The notes under the pieces are model-generated. The model was not told the DNA's origin and made no database searches. It worked only from the letters and a program-made list of their open reading frames with translations. 64,000 bases of DNA, taken from contig JAHYJC010000024.1 of NCBI GenBank assembly GCA_019429275.1, positions 1-64,000 on the forward strand, written 5' to 3'. The DNA is from Lentimicrobium sp. GTDB lineage: Bacteria > Bacteroidota > Bacteroidia > Bacteroidales > Lentimicrobiaceae. Both the position numbers and the translations under genes were made by a program. This document shows, in pieces, positions 1 to 9,409 of this stretch (its first letter is position 1; each line of letters opens with the position of its first letter).

Positions 1-176
<176 letters not shown>

Positions 177-643
177 ATTATCATATCACTACCTAAATTT
201 TTATCAACAATTCACCATTTTTTTTCGCCAATCATATTACTTTTCCTATATTTGACCAATCAAAAAAAGTAATTCATTGCTTAATTATAAATATTTGTAA
301 ACCAGTTAAATGTAATTTTAAAGTAAACTTAACATCCCAAAAATGAGGGTGTTGGCTTTTATTTTATTGTTGCGAAGCTTTTGAAACAAGAAATTTGAAA
401 CAAGAGACCAAAACTTAAAACCAAAAAAATCTGAGTGACCAGGCTCGTCCCACGTCCCACGTCCCACGTCCCACGTCCCACGTCCCTCGTCCCTCGTCCC
501 TTAAAAATAAACCCCGATTGAAACACATTAAAAATCTGACATTAAAAACCAAAACTTTCAACCCACAACCCATCTGAGTGATAGGAATCGTCCCTCGTCC
601 CCCGTCTCTCGTCCCTTTTAAACAAACCAAACATTAAATAATT
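177..643. other. Non-coding leader region with short heptamer repeats
   Basis: AT-rich intergenic sequence upstream of the 1504-residue surface protein. It holds two further period-7 tracts: CGTCCCA/CGTCCCT about 10 times at 444-500, and a shorter degenerate version around 589-616. A duplicated phrase (catctgagtgat / atctgagtgacc) precedes each of the two tracts. I see no convincing gene and no clear TAnnTTTG promoter element. Confidence 0.7.
444..500. repeat. Heptanucleotide tandem repeat (CGTCCCA/T)n
   Basis: Eight or more tandem 7-bp units, first CGTCCCA and then CGTCCCT, lie 150-200 bp upstream of the surface-protein start codon. A shorter degenerate copy follows at about 595-616. The period equals that of the CTCCGCY tract at the left edge, although the unit sequence differs. 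Confidence 0.85.
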
Positions 644-3600
644 ATGAAACACCTTTTACAAAAAACCAAAAACCTCAGCGCCCTCCTCGCGCTGACTACC
701 CTTTTGCTGCTGCCCGGAATGGGGTGGGGGCAGACCGAAGAAATTATTTACGCTACTGGCTTTGAATCTGATGAAGGCTTTACTGCTAGCACGACTTACA
801 ATAACACAACCGTCAAATATGATGGACCAGATGGGCAACAATGGGGTACATATTATGGAACACCATCAAATACCAGTCCAATAGCAGGGGCTCAATCAAT
901 GCAAATGCGTTGGTACACAGCAGCATCATCAAATATAGGATACACGTTCACAAATTTTGAATTAGAAAATGTTACAAATGTATCATTTAAGGCAAAAAAT
1001 ACTACAGGTATTAACGTTATTGTATCTTACTCTACTGATGGTGGAGCATCTTATGCTGGAGATCAAACATTTATCTTGTCTACTACAGCTGAAACTTATA
1101 ATTACATTGTTAGTGAAACAGGAGAATTTCCTTTAGTTAGGATAAAGTTTCAAATTATCTATACAACTGCTCCAACTGTCACATCACGACTTTATATTGA
1201 TGATGTTACAATATCTGGTATGACAGGCGGCACGCCAACCGCAGTTGCTCCCACTTTCTCTCCTGCTGCTGGAACTTACTACACCCCGCAAAATGTAACA
1301 CTTTCCACCACAACTGAAGGTGCAACCATTTATTATACAACCGATGGCACTAATCCTGATAATACAGTTACTGAATATACCGCACCAATTGCTGTAAGCA
1401 GCACAACTACGATTAAGGCAATTGCTTATGCCATAGATTACGATCCAAGCGCGATTGCTACGGCAGTTTATACTTTCCCAACCATTAATGAGGTGGCAAA
1501 TATTGCTGCTTTAAGGGCTATAACTTTACCTTCAACCGAAGTATACAAACTTACAGGAGAAGCAGTTTTAACCTACAAAACAGCCAACCGCAATGCGAAA
1601 TATATTCAGGATGCCACAGGCGCTATCCTGATTGATGATAATGCTGGTATTATAACAACTTCATACAATCTTTATGATGGTATTACCGGAATAACAGGTA
1701 CACTGGCACTTTATAATTCTATGCTTCAGTTTACGCCGGTTACCGATCCGGGTGCTGCGACAAGCACAGGCAATACAGTTACCCCGGTTGAGGTTACGCT
1801 AGCCAATCTTACTACCGATTATCAGGGAAAATTGGTTAAGGTGTTGAATACCACGATTTCTGAAACCGGTAACTTTGCTGCAAGCACAAATTACACCCTA
1901 ACAGATGGTTCAAAAGGTACGGGAGTTCTTCGTACGCAATATTCTGATTTGGATTATATCGGACAGCCCATTCCTGAAATAGCCCAGGACCTTACCGGTG
2001 TTGTACTTCAGTACGCAACGGCAATGCAATTGGTTCCCCGCAGCACCGGTGACTTTTCAACTGCCAATATTCCCTGGCCGGTTACCTTTTATGTGGATAT
2101 GAGCAATCATTCGGATTTCACCACTGTGGATATTGCCGGTAGTTTCAACAATTGGGGCAATCCTGTGCAGAATATGATGCTGGTTGATAATGGAATCTAT
2201 TCATTGACTACAGAAGCAATCTTTAATGATGGCGATGTTATCCAGTTTAAATTTCGCAAGGATGGTAGTTGGGATACAGCAGAAGGCGGAGATAACAGGT
2301 TATACACCGTTATAGCTGGCACCAACGAATATTTCGGCGTTTATGACATAATGCAACCTGCCTCCATCAATTGGGCTAATCTGCAATACCCGGCAACCGG
2401 AACCATTGATGCCAATGGAAATTTGGATGTTTATGCAAGAGTTTATATGGATGGAGTTACTCAGCCAGCCTCAGGAAGTGCCAACATCACAGCCTGGATT
2501 GGTTACAGCACAGAAAATTCCAATCCCAACACCTGGACCAACTGGGTTCCTGCTTCATTTAATGTTCAGGTTGAGAACAACGACGAATATAAAGCAACTT
2601 TGACAGGCATTCCGGCCGGAACCTATTATTACGCCAGCCGTTTCCAGTATCTTGATTTGGGTTATGTTTACGGTGGTTATAACGGTGGTTTCTGGGATGG
2701 AACAAACAATGTTTCGGGTGTGTTAACGGTAAATGAAGTCCAGATTGACTGGGCTAACCTACAATCCCCTGCCTCAGGTTTTACCACAGTTGGTGGCACG
2801 TTTAATGTTTATGCGCAGGTATACGAGCCCGGCGTTACACCGGGTGAAGGCCAGGGAGCCGGCATTCAGGCATGGATTGGTTACAGTACTTCAAATACCG
2901 ATCCCTCAACCTGGACAAACTGGGTTTCTGCAAGCCACAATCCTGACGTTATAGGTAACAATGATGAGTATGTTGCCAACATTGCAACCGGGCTTGCGCA
3001 AGGTACATACTACTATGCCAGCCGTTTCCAGTTGGATGCTTATGATTTTGTGTATGGTGGTTATAACGAAGGTGGCGGCGGTTTCTGGGATGGCACGGAC
3101 AATGTTTCGGGAGTCCTTACTGTAAATGCACCTCCAATGCCCAATGCATGGATCAATGAATTTCACTATGATAACGATGGGGTTGATGTGAATGAGTTCG
3201 TTGAAGTTGTAGTTGAAAATGCTTCCGGGGTTAATCTCGCAGAATTAAGAGTTCATCTCTATAATGGCAATGGTGGTGTTGTTTACGGTACATCTTCCAT
3301 AAATGATTATACAGAAGGAGTAACTTTAAACGGTTTTACAATTTACACCTTAGCCATTTCCGGAATTCAGAACGGATCTCCTGACGGTTTGGCTTTAAGC
3401 TACTTCAATATACTTATTTCGGGCCAGTTCCTGAGTTATGAAGGTACTTTTGAGGCAACTGGTGGGCCAGCTATTGGTGTTACTTCGGTTGATATAGGAG
3501 TTTCTGAAAATGGAACAGGAGCAACTACCAATTCCCTCCAACTCGGCGGTGCCGGAACCGAATACAGCGACTTCTTCTGGCAGCCCGAGGCAACAAATAC

Positions 3601-5158
3601 AATGGGACTGGTAAACAACAATCAGTCTTTCTTTACCAGTACAATATGGAATGGAAATGTAAGTACTGCCTGGGAATTATCAGTAAATTGGAGTCAAGGA
3701 GTTCCTGTTCAAGGTATGGATGTGATAATTCTCGATGTTAACAATAGTCCTGTCATCAGCTTGCATTCTGCTTGTGATAACTTAACCATTTCTCCTTCAG
3801 CTTCGCTTGAAATTTCCTCAACAGGCTCACTTACTGTTGGCGGAGATCTTGTCACCAATGACGGGCTAACCGTTCAGAGTGGTGGTTCATTGATCACCGA
3901 AGGTACCGTTACCGGCAATGCAACAGTAATCCGCGATATTGCCGGACTTAATCAGTATCACTTCCTCTCCTCGCCCATCACCAATGCAGCACTGGGTGAC
4001 GTTTTCCCGTCAGGTGATATTTATAACATTTACCTCCGCGAATACGATGAGCCTTCGGGCGACTGGGTAAATCTTACCATACCTGCCACACTCGATAATG
4101 GAAAGGGTTACAGTTTCTTTATGGATAATATTGCAGCCACCACCGCAACCTTTACCGGTGCGCTGAACAATACCAATGTTATACCTGCAGTGTCAAATCA
4201 AGGAAATTCCGGCAATTCAAATTATGACGGCTGGAACCTGCTGGGCAATCCTTTTGCTTCGGCAATCCAATGGGGTATGGGTGAATGGGTGCCCAACAAT
4301 GTAAACAATGAAGTTCATGTATGGAGCAATGGCGTTTACAAATCGTATGTTAATGGTGCAGGAACGCTTACCGATGGTATTATTCCTGCCCAGCAGGGTT
4401 TCTTTGTAAAAGCAACCACCTCAGAACTTCCGGTTTCGGTTACCATACCTACTGCAGCCAGATTGCACAGCAGTCAGGCATTCTACAAGAATTCCATTGC
4501 AAACCTGCTCAGGCTTGATGTATCGGGCAATGCAAATGAATATTCCGATGCTGCTTTTGTTCGTTTCCACGATGAAGCCAGCATAGAATTTGATGCTGCC
4601 TGGGATGCACACAAACTTGACAACGATGCCGCAGCCCCCATGCTTTACACCATGAACGGCGAAACCCGTTTTAGCATCAATGCCCTGAAATCGGTTTCAG
4701 AATCACCCGTTATTCCGGTTTATTTCAAAGCCGGAGCCAACGGAGAATATACCATCAATGCATCAGGAATGGAATCGTTTGACAATGGTGTCATCTACCT
4801 CACCGATAATGTTACCGGCCTGCGTCAGGACCTGAACCAGAATCCGGTTTATACCTTCAGTGCAACCACCGGCGACGATGTCAGCCGCTTTACGCTGAGT
4901 TTTGGCACCCTGGGTATCGAAGAACAATCTGGCCTGAATATCGGGGTTTATGCAGCAAACAGTGAAATCCGCCTGCAACTGCCCGAAGCCATGCGTGGAA
5001 CAGTCAACGTGACCAGCCTTTCGGGTCAGGTGCTGCTCAGCCGCAGTTTCGATGCCATTGGAGAATTAGCCATCCGCACACAGTTGCCCACAGGCATTTA
5101 CCTGGTAACCGTAATCACCGAAAAGGGCACAGCCACACGTAAAGTTTTTATCAATTAA
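644..5158 (+). CDS. Large multidomain T9SS-secreted surface protein
   Basis: A 1504-residue exported protein whose enzymatic role, if any, is not evident. An N-terminal signal peptide ends near GMGWGQ (about residue 30). Visible modules, in order, are a jelly-roll-like segment (about 35-195), a chitobiase-type C-terminal repeat (about 205-275, with ATIYYTTDGTNP), an OB-fold-like DUF5689-type segment (about 285-430), a starch-binding-like fold (about 475-560, VDIAGSFNNWG), two 125-residue repeats (about 575-830) that share AWIGYST and GTYYYASRFQ, and a lamin-tail-like segment (about 835-960, AWINEFHYDNDG). The last 75 or so residues, ending in GIYLVTVITEKGTATRKVFIN-type sequence, form a typical T9SS type A sorting domain. 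The architecture suggests a cell-surface adhesin or carbohydrate-binding protein. The ATG start is supported by the signal peptide directly after it. Upstream lie heptamer repeats rather than a gene. Confidence 0.85.
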   Translation: MKHLLQKTKNLSALLALTTLLLLPGMGWGQTEEIIYATGFESDEGFTASTTYNNTTVKYDGPDGQQWGTYYGTPSNTSPIAGAQSMQMRWYTAASSNIGYTFTNFELENVTNVSFKAKNTTGINVIVSYSTDGGASYAGDQTFILSTTAETYNYIVSETGEFPLVRIKFQIIYTTAPTVTSRLYIDDVTISGMTGGTPTAVAPTFSPAAGTYYTPQNVTLSTTTEGATIYYTTDGTNPDNTVTEYTAPIAVSSTTTIKAIAYAIDYDPSAIATAVYTFPTINEVANIAALRAITLPSTEVYKLTGEAVLTYKTANRNAKYIQDATGAILIDDNAGIITTSYNLYDGITGITGTLALYNSMLQFTPVTDPGAATSTGNTVTPVEVTLANLTTDYQGKLVKVLNTTISETGNFAASTNYTLTDGSKGTGVLRTQYSDLDYIGQPIPEIAQDLTGVVLQYATAMQLVPRSTGDFSTANIPWPVTFYVDMSNHSDFTTVDIAGSFNNWGNPVQNMMLVDNGIYSLTTEAIFNDGDVIQFKFRKDGSWDTAEGGDNRLYTVIAGTNEYFGVYDIMQPASINWANLQYPATGTIDANGNLDVYARVYMDGVTQPASGSANITAWIGYSTENSNPNTWTNWVPASFNVQVENNDEYKATLTGIPAGTYYYASRFQYLDLGYVYGGYNGGFWDGTNNVSGVLTVNEVQIDWANLQSPASGFTTVGGTFNVYAQVYEPGVTPGEGQGAGIQAWIGYSTSNTDPSTWTNWVSASHNPDVIGNNDEYVANIATGLAQGTYYYASRFQLDAYDFVYGGYNEGGGGFWDGTDNVSGVLTVNAPPMPNAWINEFHYDNDGVDVNEFVEVVVENASGVNLAELRVHLYNGNGGVVYGTSSINDYTEGVTLNGFTIYTLAISGIQNGSPDGLALSYFNILISGQFLSYEGTFEATGGPAIGVTSVDIGVSENGTGATTNSLQLGGAGTEYSDFFWQPEATNTMGLVNNNQSFFTSTIWNGNVSTAWELSVNWSQGVPVQGMDVIILDVNNSPVISLHSACDNLTISPSASLEISSTGSLTVGGDLVTNDGLTVQSGGSLITEGTVTGNATVIRDIAGLNQYHFLSSPITNAALGDVFPSGDIYNIYLREYDEPSGDWVNLTIPATLDNGKGYSFFMDNIAATTATFTGALNNTNVIPAVSNQGNSGNSNYDGWNLLGNPFASAIQWGMGEWVPNNVNNEVHVWSNGVYKSYVNGAGTLTDGIIPAQQGFFVKATTSELPVSVTIPTAARLHSSQAFYKNSIANLLRLDVSGNANEYSDAAFVRFHDEASIEFDAAWDAHKLDNDAAAPMLYTMNGETRFSINALKSVSESPVIPVYFKAGANGEYTINASGMESFDNGVIYLTDNVTGLRQDLNQNPVYTFSATTGDDVSRFTLSFGTLGIEEQSGLNIGVYAANSEIRLQLPEAMRGTVNVTSLSGQVLLSRSFDAIGELAIRTQLPTGIYLVTVITEKGTATRKVFIN
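2366..3129 (+). repeat. Two-copy internal protein repeat in the surface protein
   Basis: Two consecutive units (about 2366-2735 and 2744-3129) encode about 125 residues each. Both begin I-[ND]-WANLQ, contain AWIGYST and TWTNWV, and end GFWDGT-[ND]-NVSGVLTVN. They are diverged at the DNA level, so the duplication is old rather than recent. Confidence 0.85.
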
Positions 5159-5217
5159 TATCCTGTAATCCGGTCCCGGCTTCACCGCCGGGATCGTTTG
5201 CACAAAAAATAAAAAAC

Positions 5218-5448
5218 ATGAAAAAGAAAATTTTAGCATTTACCTTACTGTTTTTTCTGGCTTTGGCTCCATCGATTATGATATTTGCACAACCCAATCC
5301 GGGTTCAGGTTCGGGTGGTGGCGCTGTTGGAGGCGATCCCATCGCCGGAGGTACTGCTCCCATAGGCGGTGGCATGGCCATTCTGCTGGTGATGGGTTCC
5401 CTTTATGCAGGGAAGAAGGTCTACAATGCCAGGGTTAGTGAGGAATGA
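5218..5448 (+). CDS. Small glycine-rich membrane protein with PID-CTERM-like tail
   Basis: A 76-residue protein encoded 59 bp after the surface-protein gene on the same strand. It has a signal peptide (residues 1-25, ending FAQ), a Pro/Gly/Ser linker (NPGSGSGGG), and a second hydrophobic segment introduced by APIGGGMAILLVMGS and followed by the basic stretch AGKKVYNAR. A PIxGG motif, transmembrane helix and basic tail resemble the short PID-CTERM-type sorting or anchor proteins that are common in Bacteroidota. The function is unknown. Position suggests co-expression with the T9SS protein upstream. It could equally be a free-standing single-pass membrane peptide. Confidence 0.7.
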   Translation: MKKKILAFTLLFFLALAPSIMIFAQPNPGSGSGGGAVGGDPIAGGTAPIGGGMAILLVMGSLYAGKKVYNARVSEE

Positions 5449-5525
5449 ATAATGCCTGCCTCGTCAGAGTGGGCGATGACGAGGAATAATGAAGAACGAG
5501 GAATGAATAATGAATAATTGCTTGC

Positions 5526-5571
5526 CTCGTGAGCTTGTCTGCTTGTCCATACAAGCAGACAAGCTCACGAG
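5526..5571. repeat. Perfect 21-bp inverted repeat, 4-nt loop
   Basis: The left arm 5526-5546 (CTCGTGAGCTTGTCTGCTTGT) is the exact reverse complement of 5551-5571, separated by ccat. There is no T-run after it, so it is not a standard intrinsic terminator, although it lies 78 bp downstream of the small membrane-protein gene and could protect or end its transcript. Confidence 0.85.
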
Positions 5572-5629
5572 ACAAGCTATTTCTAATGCCTAAAGACTGA
5601 AATTAGTTTGAACGCGGGTGGTCTCGACT

Positions 5630-5706
5630 CCGCTCGACCACCGCTCGACCACCGCTCGACCACCGCTCGACCACCGCTCGACCACCGCTCGACCACCGCT
5701 CGACTA
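5630..5706. repeat. 11-bp tandem repeat (CCGCTCGACCA)x7
   Basis: Seven head-to-tail copies of CCGCTCGACCA, the last ending ACTA. Six of the seven copies are identical, so the array is young or homogenised. No ORF uses it. Confidence 0.9.
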
Positions 5707-5921
5707 AACCGCCGAAACGTATGGGCTATTTGCCCCACAACCGATTAAGAACAACGCTTTGCTTACAGACAGCCTATGGCATTTGTCAAATGGACTATAT
5801 CAAATAAATCAAAGAAGGACCGGAAAACGATTCTTTTTTTATAGCCACCAAGGCTCTAAATTCTGCTTTGCTAAGCGGAATTTAGCTTCGCTGAGCCTGC
5901 AGGCTCGAACACATCGCTGCC

Positions 5922-6001
5922 GCACGATTGTATCGTGTGGCTTCATTGTAAATTTAACGGTAATTATTATTTACCACGCGATACAATCGCGCAGGAGCAG
6001 A
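5922..6001. repeat. Palindromic dispersed element, copy 1
   Basis: Imperfect inverted repeat with arms 5922-5940 (GCACGATTGTATCGTGTGG) and 5974-5992 (CCACGCGATACAATCGCGC) around a 33-nt AT-rich loop, followed by GGAGCAGAG-type sequence. A near-identical copy lies at 6873-6952, and the right arm alone recurs near 6588 and 6747. Confidence 0.8.
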
Positions 6002-6003
6002 GC

Positions 6004-6093
6004 AATGACGAGGATAATTACAAATTATCCGAAACACGGCCTGATTTCTTTCTGAAATCGAAACTGTGGACGGAATTGCAAATTCCGCCCAAC
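6004..6093. repeat. About 90-bp direct repeat, copy 1
   Basis: Runs from AATGACGAGGATAATTAC to AATTCCGCCCAAC and is repeated almost exactly at 6617-6705. In both places it directly follows the CAATCGCGC right arm of the palindromic element, so the two form one larger composite unit. Confidence 0.8.
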
Positions 6094-6616
6094 TGGGGCA
6101 TGCTGCTCAATGGCCCGGCTAAGCGGAATTTATAATTCCGCTTTATATATTCCTGAATTTGCAATTCAGGATTCGTGTTATGGTTGTTAAATCTCTGTTA
6201 TATTATTTCAATCGTTGCTCAGAAATGTGCCTGCTTCAACTGTGGATGGAATTGCAACTTTCGCCCAGAGGGAGTGATTTTGACTCCCTTGCTCTCTGGC
6301 GGGGCAAGCTGCTCAGTCACCGATGTTAACTAAGATCACGGAGCCGGAACGATGGTGACTGAACGCCAGTGGCTGAGCAGTTTCCCCTGCCGGTGGCTGA
6401 GCGGAGTCGAAGCCACCGTAAAGGGTGCGCTGCTCAACCATTAATGTATTCTTGGATTTGTAATTCAAAGCCCTGACTGCCATCAACCAGGCTGCCCGCC
6501 ATGGGATGATTCGTATTACGGTTATTAAGTTTCAATTACAAAATTTCAATCTTTATTCAGGGCGCAAACTGAGAAATTATTTTTTAGCACGCGATGCAAT
6601 CGCGCGGGAGCAGATC

Positions 6617-6705
6617 AATGACGAGGATAATTACAAATTATCCGAAACACGGCCTGATTTCTTTCTGAAATCGAAACTGTGGACGGAATTGCAAATTCCG
6701 CCCAA
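6617..6705. repeat. About 90-bp direct repeat, copy 2
   Basis: Second copy of the unit at 6004-6093, again preceded by the palindrome right arm (CACGCGATGCAATCGCGC, about 6588-6605). The spacing between copies is 613 bp. Confidence 0.8.
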
Positions 6706-6872
6706 CGGGGCTTGATTTTCTGTCGTTGTATTTTTAGTAGCCATACCACGCGATACAATCGCGCGGGAGCAGAGAAAAACAAATAAATAAGGAAGATTCA
6801 GTTTTTGGTCTTTTTTTTGAATTGGCCACTATCCTGATAGCTATCTGGCCACTAAGGCACCCCATCGCTGCC

Positions 6873-6952
6873 GCACGATTGTATCGTGTGGCTTCATTGT
6901 AAATTTAACGGTAATTATTATTTACCACGCGATGCAATCGCGCGGGAGCAGA
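6873..6952. repeat. Palindromic dispersed element, copy 2
   Basis: Arms 6873-6891 and 6925-6943 match copy 1 at 5922-5992, including the whole loop (CTTCATTGTAAATTTAACGG and on). One base in the right arm differs (GATGCAATC instead of GATACAATC). Confidence 0.8.
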
Positions 6953-7373
6953 GAGACTCAAGCCATGGCCGGAGGGGTATTTAAAAGTTTTTTATCTTAC
7001 CTTTTCCTTGATGAAAAGGTAACCAAAAATCAAGGCTTCGTCTCGTCAGAAAAATAAGTTGGTGCATAAATGTAAGTTTCATGTCTGACGAGATGGCTAA
7101 ACCCAGGCGAACAATTTTTGTATGAAGAAATGAGCCTGCCTGCCTGCGGCTTGCAGGCAGGGTTGATAGATTCTCCCTTTTCTTGAAACCGATGTACAAA
7201 AATCTCCTGAGCACTGCCGAATAGTATCGGTTGCATTTCTTCTTTATTTTTTTGTTGCTTGTTTTTTTAACGCCATTTTTCCAAGGCCGATCCCGATGGC
7301 CGGGCTTAGGAGCGATTATTAACATTCAAAAATTAAAGGATTTCTTATCTCAAAAGCCGCCAAAGGTCAAGGA

Positions 7374-7418
7374 GAGCTCAAATTTTCAGTATCTGCATAA
7401 GCGACCTTCTAAAATTGG
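7374..7418 (-). repeat. 45-bp dispersed repeat, inverted relative to 15006-15049
   Basis: The reverse complement reads CAATTTTAGAAGGTCGCTTA, then TGCAGATACTGAAAATTTGAG, and matches 15006-15049 with a few differences in the middle (CCTGCGG for TATGCAG). The two copies are 7.6 kb apart in opposite orientation. Confidence 0.75.
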
Positions 7419-7528
7419 CCTCCGAATACGAGGCCCCGTGGGGGTGAAGATGCGCCAATTAGGGAATAAACCATTCAAAGTTTCCACACAGCATAAAAAG
7501 TTGATTTGCGAATTTGCCGGAAATCGCG

Positions 7529-7536
7529 TAGGTTTG
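7529..7536 (+). promoter_or_regulatory. TAnnTTTG -7 promoter element (TAGGTTTG)
   Basis: Matches the Bacteroidota -7 consensus TAnnTTTG, with TTTG-type sequence 13-25 bp upstream. Transcription would begin near 7543, leaving a leader of about 35 nt before the preferred ATG at 7579. Confidence 0.5.
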
Positions 7537-7578
7537 TATTCATAATCAACCCGAAAATTGTTCCCTAATTTCATAGCC

Positions 7579-8001
7579 ATGAGAAGTAAATACTTTTGGA
7601 TTTTTACATTTCTTATTCTTCTGGTGCTTGCCGGGCTTGGCTGGTGGCGCTATTATTTTGTTTTCGGCGAGGGCGTTAAAGCCGGTACCCTGAATTTTGT
7701 GGTAAAGAAGGGTTATGTTTTCAAAACATGGGAAGGACGCCTGATTCAGGAAGGGTTTACAACGCCAACCCCCGGTTCAATGAAAAGCAATGAATTTGAG
7801 TTCAGTGTAACCAACGACAGTGTTGCTGTGGTGCTGGAACGCAGCGGTGGCAAATTTGTAGAACTCAGGTATAAAGAGTATCTGAATGCAGTTCCCTGGC
7901 GCGGAATGAGCAATTATGTAGTGACCGAAATACTTGAAGTCAATGATGCCGGCCGGCAGCTGAACAGGGTGATACCTCAGCAACAGGTCGTAATACCGTA
8001 A
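7579..8001 (+). CDS. Conserved Bacteroidota small membrane-anchored protein
   Basis: A 140-residue protein with one N-terminal transmembrane segment (about residues 6-22, FWIFTFLILLVLAGLGWW) and a soluble extracytoplasmic domain that contains GTLNFVVKKGYVFKTWEGRL and a late RYKEYLNAVPWRGMSNY motif. This pattern belongs to a widespread Bacteroidota family of unknown function that is often mislabelled 6-phosphogluconate dehydrogenase; nothing here resembles that enzyme. An in-frame upstream ATG at 7558 exists, but the start at 7579 puts the basic residues directly before the membrane helix. The gene ends 3 bp before the DUF389 gene, so the two are probably co-transcribed. Confidence 0.8.
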   Translation: MRSKYFWIFTFLILLVLAGLGWWRYYFVFGEGVKAGTLNFVVKKGYVFKTWEGRLIQEGFTTPTPGSMKSNEFEFSVTNDSVAVVLERSGGKFVELRYKEYLNAVPWRGMSNYVVTEILEVNDAGRQLNRVIPQQQVVIP

Positions 8002-8004
8002 CCC

Positions 8005-9339
8005 ATGAGCAGGTTTAGGGAATTCATCCATTTAGTGAGACTCGATGGGGAGGTAGAGGATTTTAAGCAAATCCACCAAACCATTGAAAAGGATATTGTA
8101 TTTAAAGGCACCAATCTCTGGATTCTTGTTTTTGCCATCATCATAGCCTCTGTGGGGCTGAACATGAATTCCACGGCAGTCATCATTGGTGCCATGCTTA
8201 TTTCTCCGCTTATGGGTCCGATCAACGGGCTGGGTTACAGCATTGCCACCTACAACATGCCCTTGTTCCGGAGTGCACTTAAAAATTTCGGCTTTGCGGT
8301 CGGGGCCGGATTGGTAGCCTCAACAGGATATTTTGCCCTGAGCCCTGTTGCCACTGCGCATTCAGAACTGCTGGCGCGCACCAGTCCAACCATTTATGAT
8401 GTGTTAATTGCCCTCTTTGGCGGACTTGCCGGAATTGTTGCCATCAGCAGCCGCAACAAAGGCAACGTAATACCCGGAGTTGCCATTGCTACCGCCCTTA
8501 TGCCACCCTTATGCACAGCAGGATATGGACTGGCCACAGCTCAATTTCAGTATTTTCTGGGCGCATTGTACCTGTTTACCATAAACACGGTTTTTATTGC
8601 ATTGGCTGCCGTTCTGGTATCTCAGTTGCTGAATTTTCCCATCACTACAATTGTGCAGGAATCAGAGAAAACCAGAATCAATCAGTGGATTTCATTTGTG
8701 ATTTTCATTACCATTATCCCGAGCATTTATTTTGGTTACGGACTGGTTCAAAAGGAAAGATTTACTGAAAATGTTGCGAGGTTTACCCGGAATGTAACTG
8801 TGTTTGAAGGTAGTTATCTGTTGCGTCATGAAAGCAATCCCAGTAAGAAGGAACTGACTTTGACCTACGGCGGTAATTTACTTACCGAAGCCGGCAAGGC
8901 TACTCTGCGTGAAAAGGCAAAGGATTTTTCACTCGAAAAATCAAACATCGATATCCTTCAGGGTTTTTCGTTTAACGATGAAGGCAACACCGAAGCCGAA
9001 AACCTAAAGCTGGAAATCAGTACGCTGCGAAGTGATTTATTTCAACTCAACCGAGAGAAGGATAGTCTGATAGCTCTGTTCAATTCGGGCGAGACACTGC
9101 TGCGTGAACTGAATGCAGTTTTTCCATACATCATCGCCGGTTCTTATGCCGAATCGAGGCTATTTTCCCTTTCGGGTGACTCGCAGAAAGTTGCACAGGT
9201 TACTTTTCAGGTTGAGCCCGGAAAGCTCAGGAATGAGGATAAGGAGAAGATACAGCAATGGCTGCAGCAACGACTCAAAACCGATAAGGTGAAGGTTTAT
9301 TATGAAGAAGTTCAAAATAAAGAGGAAAAACCGGAATAG
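8005..9339 (+). CDS. DUF389 family membrane protein
   Basis: A 444-residue protein of the DUF389/TIGR00341 family of unknown function. A short cytoplasmic N-terminus (about 1-40) precedes about six transmembrane helices (about 45-260). Characteristic stretches are ASVGLNMNSTAVIIGAMLIS followed by PLMGPINGLGY, and a central VIPGVAIATALMPPLCTAGY. A soluble C-terminal half (about 270-444) includes a predicted coiled coil near 330-365 (ENLKLEISTLRSDLFQLNRE). The start ATG lies 3 bp after the preceding stop codon. The family is sometimes suggested to be a transporter, but I see no substrate clue. Confidence 0.88.
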   Translation: MSRFREFIHLVRLDGEVEDFKQIHQTIEKDIVFKGTNLWILVFAIIIASVGLNMNSTAVIIGAMLISPLMGPINGLGYSIATYNMPLFRSALKNFGFAVGAGLVASTGYFALSPVATAHSELLARTSPTIYDVLIALFGGLAGIVAISSRNKGNVIPGVAIATALMPPLCTAGYGLATAQFQYFLGALYLFTINTVFIALAAVLVSQLLNFPITTIVQESEKTRINQWISFVIFITIIPSIYFGYGLVQKERFTENVARFTRNVTVFEGSYLLRHESNPSKKELTLTYGGNLLTEAGKATLREKAKDFSLEKSNIDILQGFSFNDEGNTEAENLKLEISTLRSDLFQLNREKDSLIALFNSGETLLRELNAVFPYIIAGSYAESRLFSLSGDSQKVAQVTFQVEPGKLRNEDKEKIQQWLQQRLKTDKVKVYYEEVQNKEEKPE

Positions 9340-9409
9340 ATAAATTGAATATGAAAACCCTCAGCGAGGGTTGCTGTAGTTATGTATTGAAAATGGCGCA
9401 TTCAGCTGA

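Larger units (their letters stand above)
5449..7578. other. 2.1-kb gene-free region built of dispersed and palindromic repeats
   Basis: No credible gene is present. Short ORFs here run through the repeats and have no recognisable composition. The stretch contains a perfect 21-bp hairpin, an 11-bp tandem repeat, two copies of a long hairpin element, a roughly 90-bp direct repeat and several phrases such as GAATTGCAAATTCCGCCCAAC that recur. Fragments also resemble repeats near 11.2-11.4, 14.0 and 15.1 kb. It looks like an accumulation site for non-autonomous repeats. Confidence 0.8.

Noticed and set aside
5526-5571. 21-bp hairpin as an intrinsic terminator of the small membrane-protein gene
   Set aside because: There is no T-run after the stem on either strand; listed as a repeat instead.
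5759-6135. Open frames in the 5.8-6.1 kb region
   Set aside because: They run through palindromic and dispersed repeats, and one recurs in another copy at 6506-6715 only because the repeat is duplicated.
6981-7545. Open frames of 104 and 114 residues on both strands
   Set aside because: Overlapping opposite frames in repeat-rich DNA without start signals or recognisable domains.
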